Positions 33,901 to 42,554 of a stretch of 44,619 nt of DNA are shown here, piece by piece. Source of the DNA: Mycobacterium sp. E3251 (lineage in GTDB: Bacteria; Actinomycetota; Actinomycetes; Mycobacteriales; Mycobacteriaceae); NCBI RefSeq assembly GCF_001666835.1, contig NZ_LZJF01000078.1, positions 1-44,619 on the forward strand, in the 5' to 3' direction. The position numbers and the translations under genes are program-made. The notes under the pieces are model-generated. The model saw only the letters and a program-made list of their open reading frames with translations. It was not told where the DNA came from and did no database searches. The first letter of the stretch is position 1; the number at the start of each line of letters is the position of its first letter.

Positions 33901-36900
33901 GCGATGACTTCCGAGTCCATGGTCGCCAATAACCCAACATCAGCGGACACCCGTAGATCTTCGACCGCGGCATCGCGACCTTGTCGAACCCCCGCATTCA
34001 CCACTCGGCGGCGATCGTCGTTCGAATAATCCTCGGCAAACAGCTGGGCCATGGCGTCCCAGTCGCGGGCAGCAAAGTACGCCAGGAAGCGTTGGTTCAC
34101 TGGGTTTTCCAGCCTCGGCCGGTGTGGGTTGAGCTCCGTGAATCGGGCGAGCGCGGCTTCCAGGTCTGCCTCGTCGAATACCTCGCAAACATTGAGCATG
34201 CTGCCATCAACCGTCAAAATGACGACTTCGCGCCACTCGGCTTCAAACCCTTCTGGGGAGGTCGCAGCCGCAGCGTGGGCGATGACTGCGCCGTATTGAC
34301 TGAGACGATGCACTGCTGCGATGCGGATCGTCAGATTAGGCGTCTGATCCAACGCGTTGCGGAGGAATGCGATAAGTTCACCAGGTGCCATCGCTGCTCC
34401 TCGGCGATGGTCGATGTCTACGAAGTCGGTTGTCGTCGAGGGAAGTTCGCCCCTGTTGATCGCGGCGTAACTCTCTACGATGGCAGACCAGGCGTTTGAA
34501 TGGGAAGCCGCTTCGCTTGCGAGGTATCGTGTTTCGAGCTCTTGGAAGGCCGCGTCGAGGTCGTCCAGATCGAATACAGCGGCCCCCGTTATCAAGCCGT
34601 CGGCGTCGATCTCGACGACGTGCAGCATCTCGGTCTGGAAAGCGGCAGGTGACGCTTCACGCGTCGAGTAGCGAGCACGCGTGAGGACGAGGCGCTCGCC
34701 CCGAGTCGCAATGACGACTGAAGCGCCGGTCGTGAAACCGACGCCGGCACCGGCCCGAAAATCATCTATCGCGGCATCGCGACCTCGTCGGATGCCGGCG
34801 TTCACCGTGCGTCGGCGATCATCGGTCTCGTAGCCGTCAACCATCATGTCCGCCATGGCCGCCCAATCACGGGCGACGAAGCACGCCACAAAACGCTGTA
34901 CCGCTCGGCTTGCCGCGTTCGCCAAACTTCGTGCCGGACGGCTGAGTCGCTCGAATCTCGCTAGGGCGGCATCAATGTCCGCTTCGTCGAAGACCTCGGA
35001 GCGGCTGACAAGTTCACCGTCGACCATGACGAGACTGATCCCTCGCCACTCAGCGTCGAAGCCCTCGTGCGACGTGCCATGCGCGACGTGGGTGTAGACG
35101 GCTCCCAGGTCGCTCAGCCGATGCACCACCTCTGGGTAGGTTCGAATTCTCTGGTCGAGATCCCATCCGGCGCGGACGTATTCAATCAGCTCGCCGGGAG
35201 TGTGAGCCGTACCCCGACGGTGGTCGACGCTGGCGAAATCCGGTGTAGTCGCGGGTAGTTCGTGCCGGTTCAGTGCGGCATAGCCATCCATGATGACTGA
35301 CCACGCCCGCGAGTGGGTAGCCGCTTCGCCTTTGAGGTAACGGGAGTCGAGTTCTTCGAACGCGGCGCCGACGTCGTCGGTATCGAAGAAGACTACTGAG
35401 GTAATCAACCCGTCGGGATTGAGTTCGAGCACGCCGACGACGTCGGTGAGAAATGCGTCGAGCCCGTGATCGCGATCGGCGAAGCGCAGGCGCATGAGGG
35501 TAAGGCGCGCGCCACGAGTCGCCACCACGGTTGCCACCACGGTCGCGGGCCAGAGACCGGCGACTGTCCTCATGTCGGCGATCTGAGCGTCTCGACCATG
35601 TTGGGGACCCGCGCCTATTACACGACGGCGATCGTCGTATACGAGTTTGTCGTCCAGCATCGTCGCCATGGCGTCCCAGTCGCCGGCGGCGAAGAACGCC
35701 AGGTACCGCTGTCCGGCTCGGGTTGCGGCGTTTTCCACCAGGTGCGCCGACTGGCTGAGCTGATCAAACCGTGCCTGCGCGGCGTCGAGCTCTGCCTCGT
35801 CGAATACCTCAGTTCGGTTGATCAGGTCGCCCTCGACCGTGATGACGCTGATCACTCGCCATTCAGCGTGGAAACCGTCGGGCGAGATTTCACGTGCGAC
35901 GTGCGTGATCACCACACCGCGATCGTTCAGACGGTGCACCGATTCGATGTAGCAACGTAGATCAGACGAAGAACTCCATGCGGCGCCCATCAAGGCAGCC
36001 ACCTCACCTGGCGCGATTGACGTCCCTCGCCGGTGGTCGATGTTTACCCAATCCGGTGTTGTCGTGGGCATTTCGCGCCTATTGATCGAGGCAAAGCTTT
36101 GCGCGATGACTGACCACGTGCGTGCATGAGCGGCTGCCTCGCCGGCGATGTATCGTGCCTCGAGCTCATCGATGGCGGCGTCGAAGTCGTTGATATCAAA
36201 GATGATCCGTGCCAGAGCTTTTGCGTCGGCATTGACTTCGAAGATGTCGAAGACGTCGGTATGGAACGCCTCTGGGCGTTTGTCCCGGCCCCAGGTTTGG
36301 GTGCGGCATAGCGTGAGGCGGTCGCCACGGGTGGCGATGATATCCGAGGTCAAGCTCTCGACGCCGATTTCGAACGTTGCCGCCATCTCTTCGAGTACGG
36401 CGTTACGGCCCTTTCGCACGCCGGAATTCACTGTACGACGGCGATCGTCGGTGCACACATCGTCGGCCGCCATCGCAGATATCGCATCCCAGTCACGGGT
36501 CGCGAAACACGCTTGCACGCGCTTGTGGATTTCGCTTGCGGTGTTCTCGAGCCGCGCTGCCGGCTGGCTGAGCTGATCCAACCTCGTCAGTGCGGCGGCC
36601 ACGTCCGAGTCGTCGAAAAGCTCGCTGCGGCTGATCCGGTCACCGTCGAACATCACAACGTCGGTCACCCGCCACTCGGCGTCGAATCCGTCTGGCGATG
36701 TCCCGATGGCCACGTGGGTAAGCACGGCGCCGATATTGCCTAGCCGGTGCACGGCTTCAATGTAGATGCGAGACTGCGGCGAGAGCTCCCATGTAGCGAG
36801 GAGATATGCGCCTAGGTCACCCGCGCCGATTGGTGCGAGTCGTCGGTGGTCGATGCTCGCCCATTCGGGGGTTGTCTTCGGAATTCTCCGCTGGTTCAGC

Positions 36901-39900
36901 GCCGCGAATGCCTCCATAACGAGCGACCAGGTATGGGCGTAATTGGCTGCCTCACCGGCAAGGTATCGACGATCGAGCTCTCCGAATGCGGCGTCTATGT
37001 CGTCGAGATCGAAGACCACGATCGCGGTGATCCGCTCGTCGGCGTCAACTTCGACGATATTCAAGGCAACGCCTTGAATCGTCTCGGGATCGCGGCCGGA
37101 GGCGCGTACGCGTACGAGAGCGAGGTGCGCACCGCGGATCGCGACGACATCCAACATCGATATCGTAAAGCCTATGTCTGCGGACACTTTCAGATTTTCG
37201 ATCACTGCATCTCGACCGCGTCTGCTTCCCTCATTCACCACCCGTCGGTGGTCAGCGCCGGAGAAGCTATCGGCGATGCTGTCGCCCAGCGCATCCCAGT
37301 CGCGGGCCGCAAAGTGCGACCAGAAGTGGTCGAATGCCATTGTTGCTGCATTTTCCAGACGCGATGCCGGGCGGCTGAGCTGATCGAATTTCGTGATCGC
37401 GGTCTGCAAGTCCGCCTCGTCGAATACCTCGCAGCGGGTGAACGCAGTACCGCGAGCCTTAAAAAGCATGACCTCCCGCCACTCGGCGTCGAAGCCCTCG
37501 CGTGAGGTGCCACGCCCCATGTGGGTGATGACCACCCCTTGGTCGCTCAGCCGATGAACTGCCTCGATGTGGAAATGGATCTCTTGGTCAAGTTCCCACC
37601 CGGCGACGAGGTATTCGATCATCCCACCGGTTGCGAAAGCTGCCCCCCGCCGATGGTCTTCGCTCACGAAGTCCGGCGTGGTGGTAGGAATTTCGCGCCG
37701 GTTGATGGTGGAATATGCCTCCAAGACGGCAGCCCACATGCGCGCGTGTGCCGCCGCTTCACCGGCGAGGTATCTCGTGTCGAGTTCGGCAAGGGCAGCG
37801 TCGATGTCGTCGAGGTCGAACGTGACGACGTTCGCGATTCGGTCGTCGGCGTCGATCTCGACGACGTTGAGGGCGTCGTTCTGAATCGCCTCGGGGTCTT
37901 GGCCGGCCGCGCGAACACGTGCCAGGACGAGACGCTCACCGCGGATCGCCACGGCGCTGACCATCGAGATCGTGAAGCCGACGTCGGCCGCCGCCCGCAA
38001 GTCTCTGACCACGTCATCTCGACTGAGCTGCGTCTCAGCGCTCACGACCCGCCGGTGATCGGTGCCGACATAGTCGTCGGCGACGGTGTCCGCCAAGGCG
38101 TCCCAGTTGCGGGTCGCGAAATGTGACCAGACATGCTCGAACACCCGCGCCGCCGTGTTTTCCAACCGTCGCCCGGGTGGTTGCTCCGCCTCGAATCGGG
38201 AGTCGAGTTCGGTGAGCGCGGCGTCGAGGTCATCGATGTCGAACCACAGGTGCAGCCGGATTCGTCCGTCATCGTCGAGGCCGAACAATTGCAGCGAGTC
38301 GTCGCGCGGCGCACCGGGACTGGTATCCGCCATGTGCACTTCCAATCGCGTGAGCGCCAGCCGCTCACCGCGTACGGCGACGGTTGCGTGACCGTGCCAT
38401 ACACCGCCGAGCGCGCGCGTGCTCTTGACGACGTCGTTGACCCATTGGGAAGGCGTGACCACTGTGCGGGGGAATCCGACGACCTTGCGCCGACTCTCGA
38501 GGGCGATCTCGGGCGCGAGTCGCCGCTCAGTTTCTTCCCAGGCATCCCGGTCGATCGCGGTGTCCAACTCACGCACCGAGCGGACGCATGCGTTGTCGAG
38601 TTCGACGGGCGGTGAAGCTTCTCGCGGCGCTTGAGGAGCCGCGACGACACGATCGCCGACCAGGCCGCGCGCCTTTTCGGCAAGCGCCGCAGCGCCTTTC
38701 CGCTCGTACAATTCAACCGCCCGCTCGGCGGCGGCCCGCGCACCCGCAACGTCGCCGGCGGCACCCACAACCGTTGCCAGCGTCAGGCACGCATCGCCGT
38801 GATCCACCAGCGCGTCGGTGCGCTCAGCGAGACCGACGGCTTCCTCGGCGACCCGCCGCGCCGCGTCGTGATCACCGCGCCGCGACAGCAGCCGCGCCCG
38901 CAGCGTGCGCCAGGCGATCGAGGCCTTCAGCGCATGCCCGGCGAGACTCTCACTCTCGGTGCACAATTCGTCGGCCTCGGCGTCTCGGTCGAGTGCCAGG
39001 CACGCGCGACCCAGCAGCGCCGCGGTTTCGGCGGTATCGGCGTCCAGCCCCATGCGACGAAAGCCGTTGTAGGCCTTGCGCAAGTGCGGCTCGGCCGCCG
39101 CGGGCTCGTCGACCACCAGCTCCACGATCCCGGCGAACTGCTCGACCTCCATCAGGGAATGGCGCAGTCCGAGCTCGGTGGCCGTGCGCCGGGCCGAGTC
39201 GATCATCCGTCGCGCCGCCGCCCCCCGTCCACGGAAGGCCTCCAACACCGCTTGGCACCGCGTCGATGTCGCCTCGACCGCCGGTGATTCCGTGGTGATT
39301 CGGAGCAGCCGCACCACGTCCAGGCATCGCCCGCCCGCGCGCGGAACGGGATTCGGGCCCCACAGCGCCGCAAGCGGTGCGTTCGCCAGAACCGCATTCA
39401 CCCGGCGGTGTTCACGGGCACGCCGCGCCGCTGAAAGAGCGTCGTCCAGAGCGATCTCGCCGTCGCCGATTCTTCCCAGCCGGGCGAGGCATCCGGCGCG
39501 CACGGTGTGCGCCATGGCTTCTCCGGCGGCGTCGCCTAATTGGGCCAACTCGTCGGCGGCCGAGCCGACCGCGGCCGCGACGTCGTCCAGTCGCTCCGGG
39601 TGGATCAGCATCGAGAGCTGGCCGTCGAAGCAGGTGGCCCACGCCGCCAGTTGCCTCGAATCGGCGCTCGCGCTTTGCAATTGGGCCACCGCACTTGCCG
39701 CCGAAGCCACGTCACCGGCGGCCAGCAGGGCCTCGCAACGCGCTATCAACAACTCGGCCGTCTGGGCGTCGCGGTCGGGCAACTCCTCGTCGATCTCCTC
39801 GAGTGCGTGCAGGGCGCGGTCGTAGAGGTCCGCCGCTCCTTCGTAGGCGAGCCGTGCCATCGCCTGGTCCGCGGCACGCCGGCAGTATTCGACCGCCTTC

Positions 39901-42443
39901 GCCGCGTTGCCCGCCCACGCACATTCGAAGTAGTGGTACGCCAGTTCGGCCAGCAGCTCGTCGTCGGCGCCCGGCTCGCTTTCCAACGTTGCGGCGATGC
40001 GCTGGTGCAGCCGCATCCGCCGCACCGACGGCAACTCGGCCAGCAGCGACTGCCGGACAATCGCGTGGTTGAACCGGTAGCGACCGCCGGGCTCTTCGAT
40101 GACGATGCCGGCCTTGCACGCCTCGTCGAACGCGTCGACCAGGTCGTCGTCCAACACGCGTTCCACCAGATCCAAGGCGAACCGGCTGCCGACCACGGCG
40201 GCCGCGGCAAGCGCCTTGTTCGCCTCCGCCGGAAGCCGCGAAAGGCGGCGACTCACCGCCTCGCGCACCCCCTGGGGCAGGGTGCTCTGGTCCCAGCGTC
40301 CGCCGCTTTCATCCACGTGGCGCAGGGCCTCGATGAGGAAGAACGGATTGCCACCCGTGACCGACGCCAGTGCCCGGGCGAGCTCTTCGTCGTTGTAGCC
40401 CGCCTCGGCGACGTAAGCGGTCACGTCGTCCTCGTCGAGACCGCTCAGGCTGAGCCGGCTGGCCGTGCCGTCGCGGTGGAGGTCGGCCAGCATCGCCGCC
40501 AGGGGATGGGAGCGGTCAAGGTCGGTGCTGCGGTAGGTGCCGATGATCTGCATGCGGCCGTGTTCGCCGAAACGCAGGAGATGTCGTAACAGCAGCAGCG
40601 TGGGCTTGGCCGCCCAGTGCAGGTCGTCGAGGATCAGGACGACCGGCGCGCTCGCCGAGGCCATGGCCAACAGCGCGACGACGGCGTCGAAAAGTGCGTA
40701 CCGTTCGGTGTCCGGGTCGGCGCGCGTGGGCGCCGCCAGGTCGGGCAGCAGATCGGCCAGCCCGGGCACCAGTGTGAGGAGCGCTTCCACGCCCCGCAGC
40801 CCACGAAGCCCACCCGCACCCAGGCACGGCACCAGCGCACGCAGCGCTTCCGCGAACGGCTGGTACGGCGCACCGAGGTCCTCGTCGCATCTGCCGTAAA
40901 TAACCAGTGCGCCTTGGTCATACGCTTGTCGCGACCATTCGCCGGCCAGACGCGTCTTACCGACACCTGGTTCGCCCGCGATCAGCAGTGCATTGGTGCC
41001 ACCGGCGAGCGCGGCCTGCCACGCCGACGACAGCCGCTCGAGCTCGTGCCCGCGCCCCACGAACGGCCCGGTGCCCGCGAGAACGGGAGGCAGGCTCGGG
41101 CGTTCCAGGGGCACCTCGGTCGAATCCGGGGGATGGTCGAGCAGGGTGGTCTGCAATCGGAGTTCGAAAACGTGTTCCGGGCGCGCCAGATTGCGCAGCT
41201 GGCGCGTCCCCAGATCGGCGAGCGCGACGTCATCGGGCAGTGAGTCGATGACGAGCTCCGCCGTCGCACCCGAGCAGAGGATCTGGCCACCGCTAGCCAG
41301 CGACCGGAGGCGGGCGGCGCGGTTGACGGCGCGGCCGAAGTAGTCGCCATCGCGAAATTCGACCTCCCCGGTGTGCAAAGCCACGCGAATACGCATGGGC
41401 TCGCGCAACGCCCAGGGCTCGTGAACGATCGCATCTTGAAGCTCGATGGCCGCCGCGGCGGCCGCTGACGGTCGCTCGAACACCGAGAATGTGGCGTCGC
41501 CCTCGCCGCGGGTCTTGATCAGCCGGCCCCCACGGGACGTCACGACCTGCTCGACGAGTTCGTCGTGCCGTGCCAGCGCCACCGCCATGGCCCCGGCGTC
41601 TGCCTCCCATGCGGCCGTCGACCCCTCGATGTCGGTCAGCAGGAACGTCACCGCCCGAGTCACTGACGGGAGTTGTTGTGCAGCAGGCGTTTCCAGCGCG
41701 GAGTCCTGCGCGACGATCGCGGCCTCCAGCCGGCGAAGGTCTGGTCCCGGGTCGACCCCCAATTCGTCGGCGAGCAGCGCGCGCGCACGCTGGTACGCGC
41801 CGAGTGCCTCGCCCTGCCTGCCGGCGCGGTACAGCGCGAGCATCAGCTGGCCCCAACGCCGTTCGCGCAGTGGCGCATCGGCCACCGCGGCCTCGAGTTC
41901 GCCGATGATCTCCGCGGCCCGGCCGGTCGCGAGCAGCGCGTCGGCCCGATCCTCCACCAGTGCGGCGTGGCCCTCGATCCACCGCGTTTTCTCGGAGGTG
42001 CCGCGTCGGCTATCGGGCAGCTCGGGGATTCCGCGCCACAGGGCGAGCGCCTCCTCGAAGCGGGCCACCGCCTGGCTGGTGTCGCCGGCCGCCGCGGCGT
42101 CGCGTCCCAGTCGGGCGGCCGATTTGTACCGCGCGGCGTCAACCTGGGTCTCGGCCAGCGTCCAACCCGTGCCCGTCGTCAGGACGAAACCGTCGCCCAG
42201 GGTGCGGCGTAATGAGGAGATGTGGGTTTGTAGGGCCTTGGCTGCGGTGCGCGGCGGATCCTCGCCCCAGAGAAGCTCGACGAGCGTGTCGGCCGCCACG
42301 ACCGAACCGCCGTGCAGCCCAAGCATTGAAAGGATCGCGCGGGGTTTGGCGCCCGGGATAGCGACGGGCGCCCCGCCTAACCGGACCTGGAGAGGTCCCA
42401 AAACCCCCAGTTCCACCGATGGAAGCGTACTCACATCAGCCAT
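30882..42443 (-). CDS. Giant SARP-BTAD/class III cyclase/STAND ATPase with nine tandem double SnoaL-like units
   Basis: This 3853-residue protein is a putative one-component sensor. Domains in order: OmpR/SARP winged helix (8-100, with TLVELLWGEDPP and LQTHISSLRRTLG); BTAD helical domain (100-248); class III nucleotide cyclase (263-430) with metal aspartate in LLTDIEGST (D271), variant GEGD at 313-316, and catalytic N374/R375 in GRAVNRAARL; STAND/AAA ATPase with Walker A GEPGVGKT (490-497) and Walker B LILDDLHWA (603-611); TPR-like helices (about 820-1265); a lone SnoaL-like half (1281-1420); and nine ~270-residue units (1426-3853), each of two SnoaL/NTF2-like halves. It has no signal peptide or membrane helix. 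Known mycobacterial cyclase-STAND proteins are near 1100 residues and, as I recall, end in a LuxR helix-turn-helix. Start ATG 42443; frame intact; repeats seem less GC-biased. Confidence 0.93.
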   Translation of the reverse strand: MADVSTLPSVELGVLGPLQVRLGGAPVAIPGAKPRAILSMLGLHGGSVVAADTLVELLWGEDPPRTAAKALQTHISSLRRTLGDGFVLTTGTGWTLAETQVDAARYKSAARLGRDAAAAGDTSQAVARFEEALALWRGIPELPDSRRGTSEKTRWIEGHAALVEDRADALLATGRAAEIIGELEAAVADAPLRERRWGQLMLALYRAGRQGEALGAYQRARALLADELGVDPGPDLRRLEAAIVAQDSALETPAAQQLPSVTRAVTFLLTDIEGSTAAWEADAGAMAVALARHDELVEQVVTSRGGRLIKTRGEGDATFSVFERPSAAAAAAIELQDAIVHEPWALREPMRIRVALHTGEVEFRDGDYFGRAVNRAARLRSLASGGQILCSGATAELVIDSLPDDVALADLGTRQLRNLARPEHVFELRLQTTLLDHPPDSTEVPLERPSLPPVLAGTGPFVGRGHELERLSSAWQAALAGGTNALLIAGEPGVGKTRLAGEWSRQAYDQGALVIYGRCDEDLGAPYQPFAEALRALVPCLGAGGLRGLRGVEALLTLVPGLADLLPDLAAPTRADPDTERYALFDAVVALLAMASASAPVVLILDDLHWAAKPTLLLLRHLLRFGEHGRMQIIGTYRSTDLDRSHPLAAMLADLHRDGTASRLSLSGLDEDDVTAYVAEAGYNDEELARALASVTGGNPFFLIEALRHVDESGGRWDQSTLPQGVREAVSRRLSRLPAEANKALAAAAVVGSRFALDLVERVLDDDLVDAFDEACKAGIVIEEPGGRYRFNHAIVRQSLLAELPSVRRMRLHQRIAATLESEPGADDELLAELAYHYFECAWAGNAAKAVEYCRRAADQAMARLAYEGAADLYDRALHALEEIDEELPDRDAQTAELLIARCEALLAAGDVASAASAVAQLQSASADSRQLAAWATCFDGQLSMLIHPERLDDVAAAVGSAADELAQLGDAAGEAMAHTVRAGCLARLGRIGDGEIALDDALSAARRAREHRRVNAVLANAPLAALWGPNPVPRAGGRCLDVVRLLRITTESPAVEATSTRCQAVLEAFRGRGAAARRMIDSARRTATELGLRHSLMEVEQFAGIVELVVDEPAAAEPHLRKAYNGFRRMGLDADTAETAALLGRACLALDRDAEADELCTESESLAGHALKASIAWRTLRARLLSRRGDHDAARRVAEEAVGLAERTDALVDHGDACLTLATVVGAAGDVAGARAAAERAVELYERKGAAALAEKARGLVGDRVVAAPQAPREASPPVELDNACVRSVRELDTAIDRDAWEETERRLAPEIALESRRKVVGFPRTVVTPSQWVNDVVKSTRALGGVWHGHATVAVRGERLALTRLEVHMADTSPGAPRDDSLQLFGLDDDGRIRLHLWFDIDDLDAALTELDSRFEAEQPPGRRLENTAARVFEHVWSHFATRNWDALADTVADDYVGTDHRRVVSAETQLSRDDVVRDLRAAADVGFTISMVSAVAIRGERLVLARVRAAGQDPEAIQNDALNVVEIDADDRIANVVTFDLDDIDAALAELDTRYLAGEAAAHARMWAAVLEAYSTINRREIPTTTPDFVSEDHRRGAAFATGGMIEYLVAGWELDQEIHFHIEAVHRLSDQGVVITHMGRGTSREGFDAEWREVMLFKARGTAFTRCEVFDEADLQTAITKFDQLSRPASRLENAATMAFDHFWSHFAARDWDALGDSIADSFSGADHRRVVNEGSRRGRDAVIENLKVSADIGFTISMLDVVAIRGAHLALVRVRASGRDPETIQGVALNIVEVDADERITAIVVFDLDDIDAAFGELDRRYLAGEAANYAHTWSLVMEAFAALNQRRIPKTTPEWASIDHRRLAPIGAGDLGAYLLATWELSPQSRIYIEAVHRLGNIGAVLTHVAIGTSPDGFDAEWRVTDVVMFDGDRISRSELFDDSDVAAALTRLDQLSQPAARLENTASEIHKRVQACFATRDWDAISAMAADDVCTDDRRRTVNSGVRKGRNAVLEEMAATFEIGVESLTSDIIATRGDRLTLCRTQTWGRDKRPEAFHTDVFDIFEVNADAKALARIIFDINDFDAAIDELEARYIAGEAAAHARTWSVIAQSFASINRREMPTTTPDWVNIDHRRGTSIAPGEVAALMGAAWSSSSDLRCYIESVHRLNDRGVVITHVAREISPDGFHAEWRVISVITVEGDLINRTEVFDEAELDAAQARFDQLSQSAHLVENAATRAGQRYLAFFAAGDWDAMATMLDDKLVYDDRRRVIGAGPQHGRDAQIADMRTVAGLWPATVVATVVATRGARLTLMRLRFADRDHGLDAFLTDVVGVLELNPDGLITSVVFFDTDDVGAAFEELDSRYLKGEAATHSRAWSVIMDGYAALNRHELPATTPDFASVDHRRGTAHTPGELIEYVRAGWDLDQRIRTYPEVVHRLSDLGAVYTHVAHGTSHEGFDAEWRGISLVMVDGELVSRSEVFDEADIDAALARFERLSRPARSLANAASRAVQRFVACFVARDWAAMADMMVDGYETDDRRRTVNAGIRRGRDAAIDDFRAGAGVGFTTGASVVIATRGERLVLTRARYSTREASPAAFQTEMLHVVEIDADGLITGAAVFDLDDLDAAFQELETRYLASEAASHSNAWSAIVESYAAINRGELPSTTTDFVDIDHRRGAAMAPGELIAFLRNALDQTPNLTIRIAAVHRLSQYGAVIAHAAAATSPEGFEAEWREVVILTVDGSMLNVCEVFDEADLEAALARFTELNPHRPRLENPVNQRFLAYFAARDWDAMAQLFAEDYSNDDRRRVVNAGVRQGRDAAVEDLRVSADVGLLATMDSEVIATRGDRLVLTHVQASGRDHPAIQLDVLQVVVHDGEQVIAAVIFDSEDVDAAFGELDARYLAGEAAPYAHTWSVIAETYAAFNSNELPATDWAAIDHRRGTPFAPNTMIQSIRAIWDLTPNLKIRIAAVHHLSKHGAVITHTQHGTSSDGFDAEWRQIQLLTVEGDRVNRCEIFDESDLDTALARFEELTRQTRRLENAATRAEDRFFAHSAASDWAAVGEILAGNSLVDDRRRAVNVGIWDGRDAVMANMQALAEGLAQVTLTAIATRGDRLALILIRSFEPHLQRGEFVIEMLGITEIDTDGRIAAHVLFDATDFDAAFEGLEARYLAGEAAEYARTWSIITQAYAAVNRHELPPTTPDWANVDHRRGIAFAPGNLDAYLRASWDLLAPGLSAYIETVHRLTELGAVVTRVVEGTSSDGFQAEWREIGISTVDGDLINRSEIFDEADIDGALARFEELQARPHRPVNAASQVSERFWTCLTRRDWTAMAEVLAENVVSHDNRRVVNSGVLRGRATNIANLRAVAEVGFERLVSTVLAIRGQRLALTRIWSSAQGCEPGEISADMIGVVEIDSDNRMIVHSIFDTDDFEPAVAELETRYIAGEAATHARAWSLVVQGHAQFNRREPLAMMPDVVYIDHRRSVTIEGADLATSVRAVWDLLPQVHVYVETVHRLTELGAVVTQVVKGTSQEGFDAEWQTITICTFEGDRLSRYEVFEEDDLDAALARFEELGRPTRRLQNAASRAEDQLFARSAAHDWAAIAEILAEDSVVDDRRRVVNVGFWDGREAVMANMQALAEGLAQVTLTVIATRGERLALILVRSFNPDSERGEFAIELLGVVEIDTDKRIAAHIFFDVDDTDAAFDELDARYVAGEAAAHAHAWSVVASSYAAMNRRELFPTTPDWVNIDHRRPGIIEEGGLNASLLSLWQLTKHVIFRVEAVHRLTELGVVCSHVAHGVSRDGFDAEWRGIEVQTVDGPMISRCEIFDETDLDAALARFDELVGSTGD
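30885..38168 (-). repeat. Nine tandem ~810-bp coding repeats (double SnoaL/NTF2-like units)
   Basis: Unit limits from the 5' end of the gene: 1, 38168-37362; 2, 37361-36555; 3, 36554-35742; 4, 35741-34929; 5, 34928-34116; 6, 34115-33324; 7, 33323-32505; 8, 32504-31698; 9, 31697-30885. Lengths are 269, 269, 271, 271, 271, 264, 273, 269 and 271 residues. Each starts near RLENAA and has half A (helix AARDWDAMA, then DDRRR-x-VN-x-G, IATRGERL, FDLDDIDAA) and half B (RYLAGEAA, then TTPDW, IDHRRG, AVHRLS, GFDAEWR, FDEADLDAALARF). Half-B DHRR is kept in all nine; half A is DDRRR in 3-7 and 9, DHRR in 1-2 and HDNRR in 8. Units 7 and 9 are the closest pair; 1 and 2 also group. Confidence 0.95.
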
Positions 42444-42554
42444 CGTCAGTGGGGAGATTCAATGCACGGTCAAGATCGAGTAAAGCCCTCGCGTCCAGGC
42501 CCCAAGTCACCGCCACTGGAATGCTCACGAGCGTGAGCAGTTAGGTTTGTATCC
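42444..42554. promoter_or_regulatory. Divergent promoter region with perfect 18-bp palindrome
   Basis: The 111-bp gap separates the giant gene (minus) from the phosphatase gene (plus). TGCTCACG-AG-CGTGAGCA (42522-42539) is a perfect inverted repeat ending 15 bp before the phosphatase ATG and about 79 bp from the giant's start. Size and symmetry are those of an operator for a dimeric regulator. The binding protein is unknown; the giant's own winged helix is a candidate, though SARP proteins normally bind direct repeats. Confidence 0.6.

Noticed and set aside
30885..38168. CRISPR array or intergenic repeat family
   Set aside because: Repeat length (~810 bp), full coding continuity and protein-level conservation show domain repeats; no short-repeat/spacer structure exists in the window.
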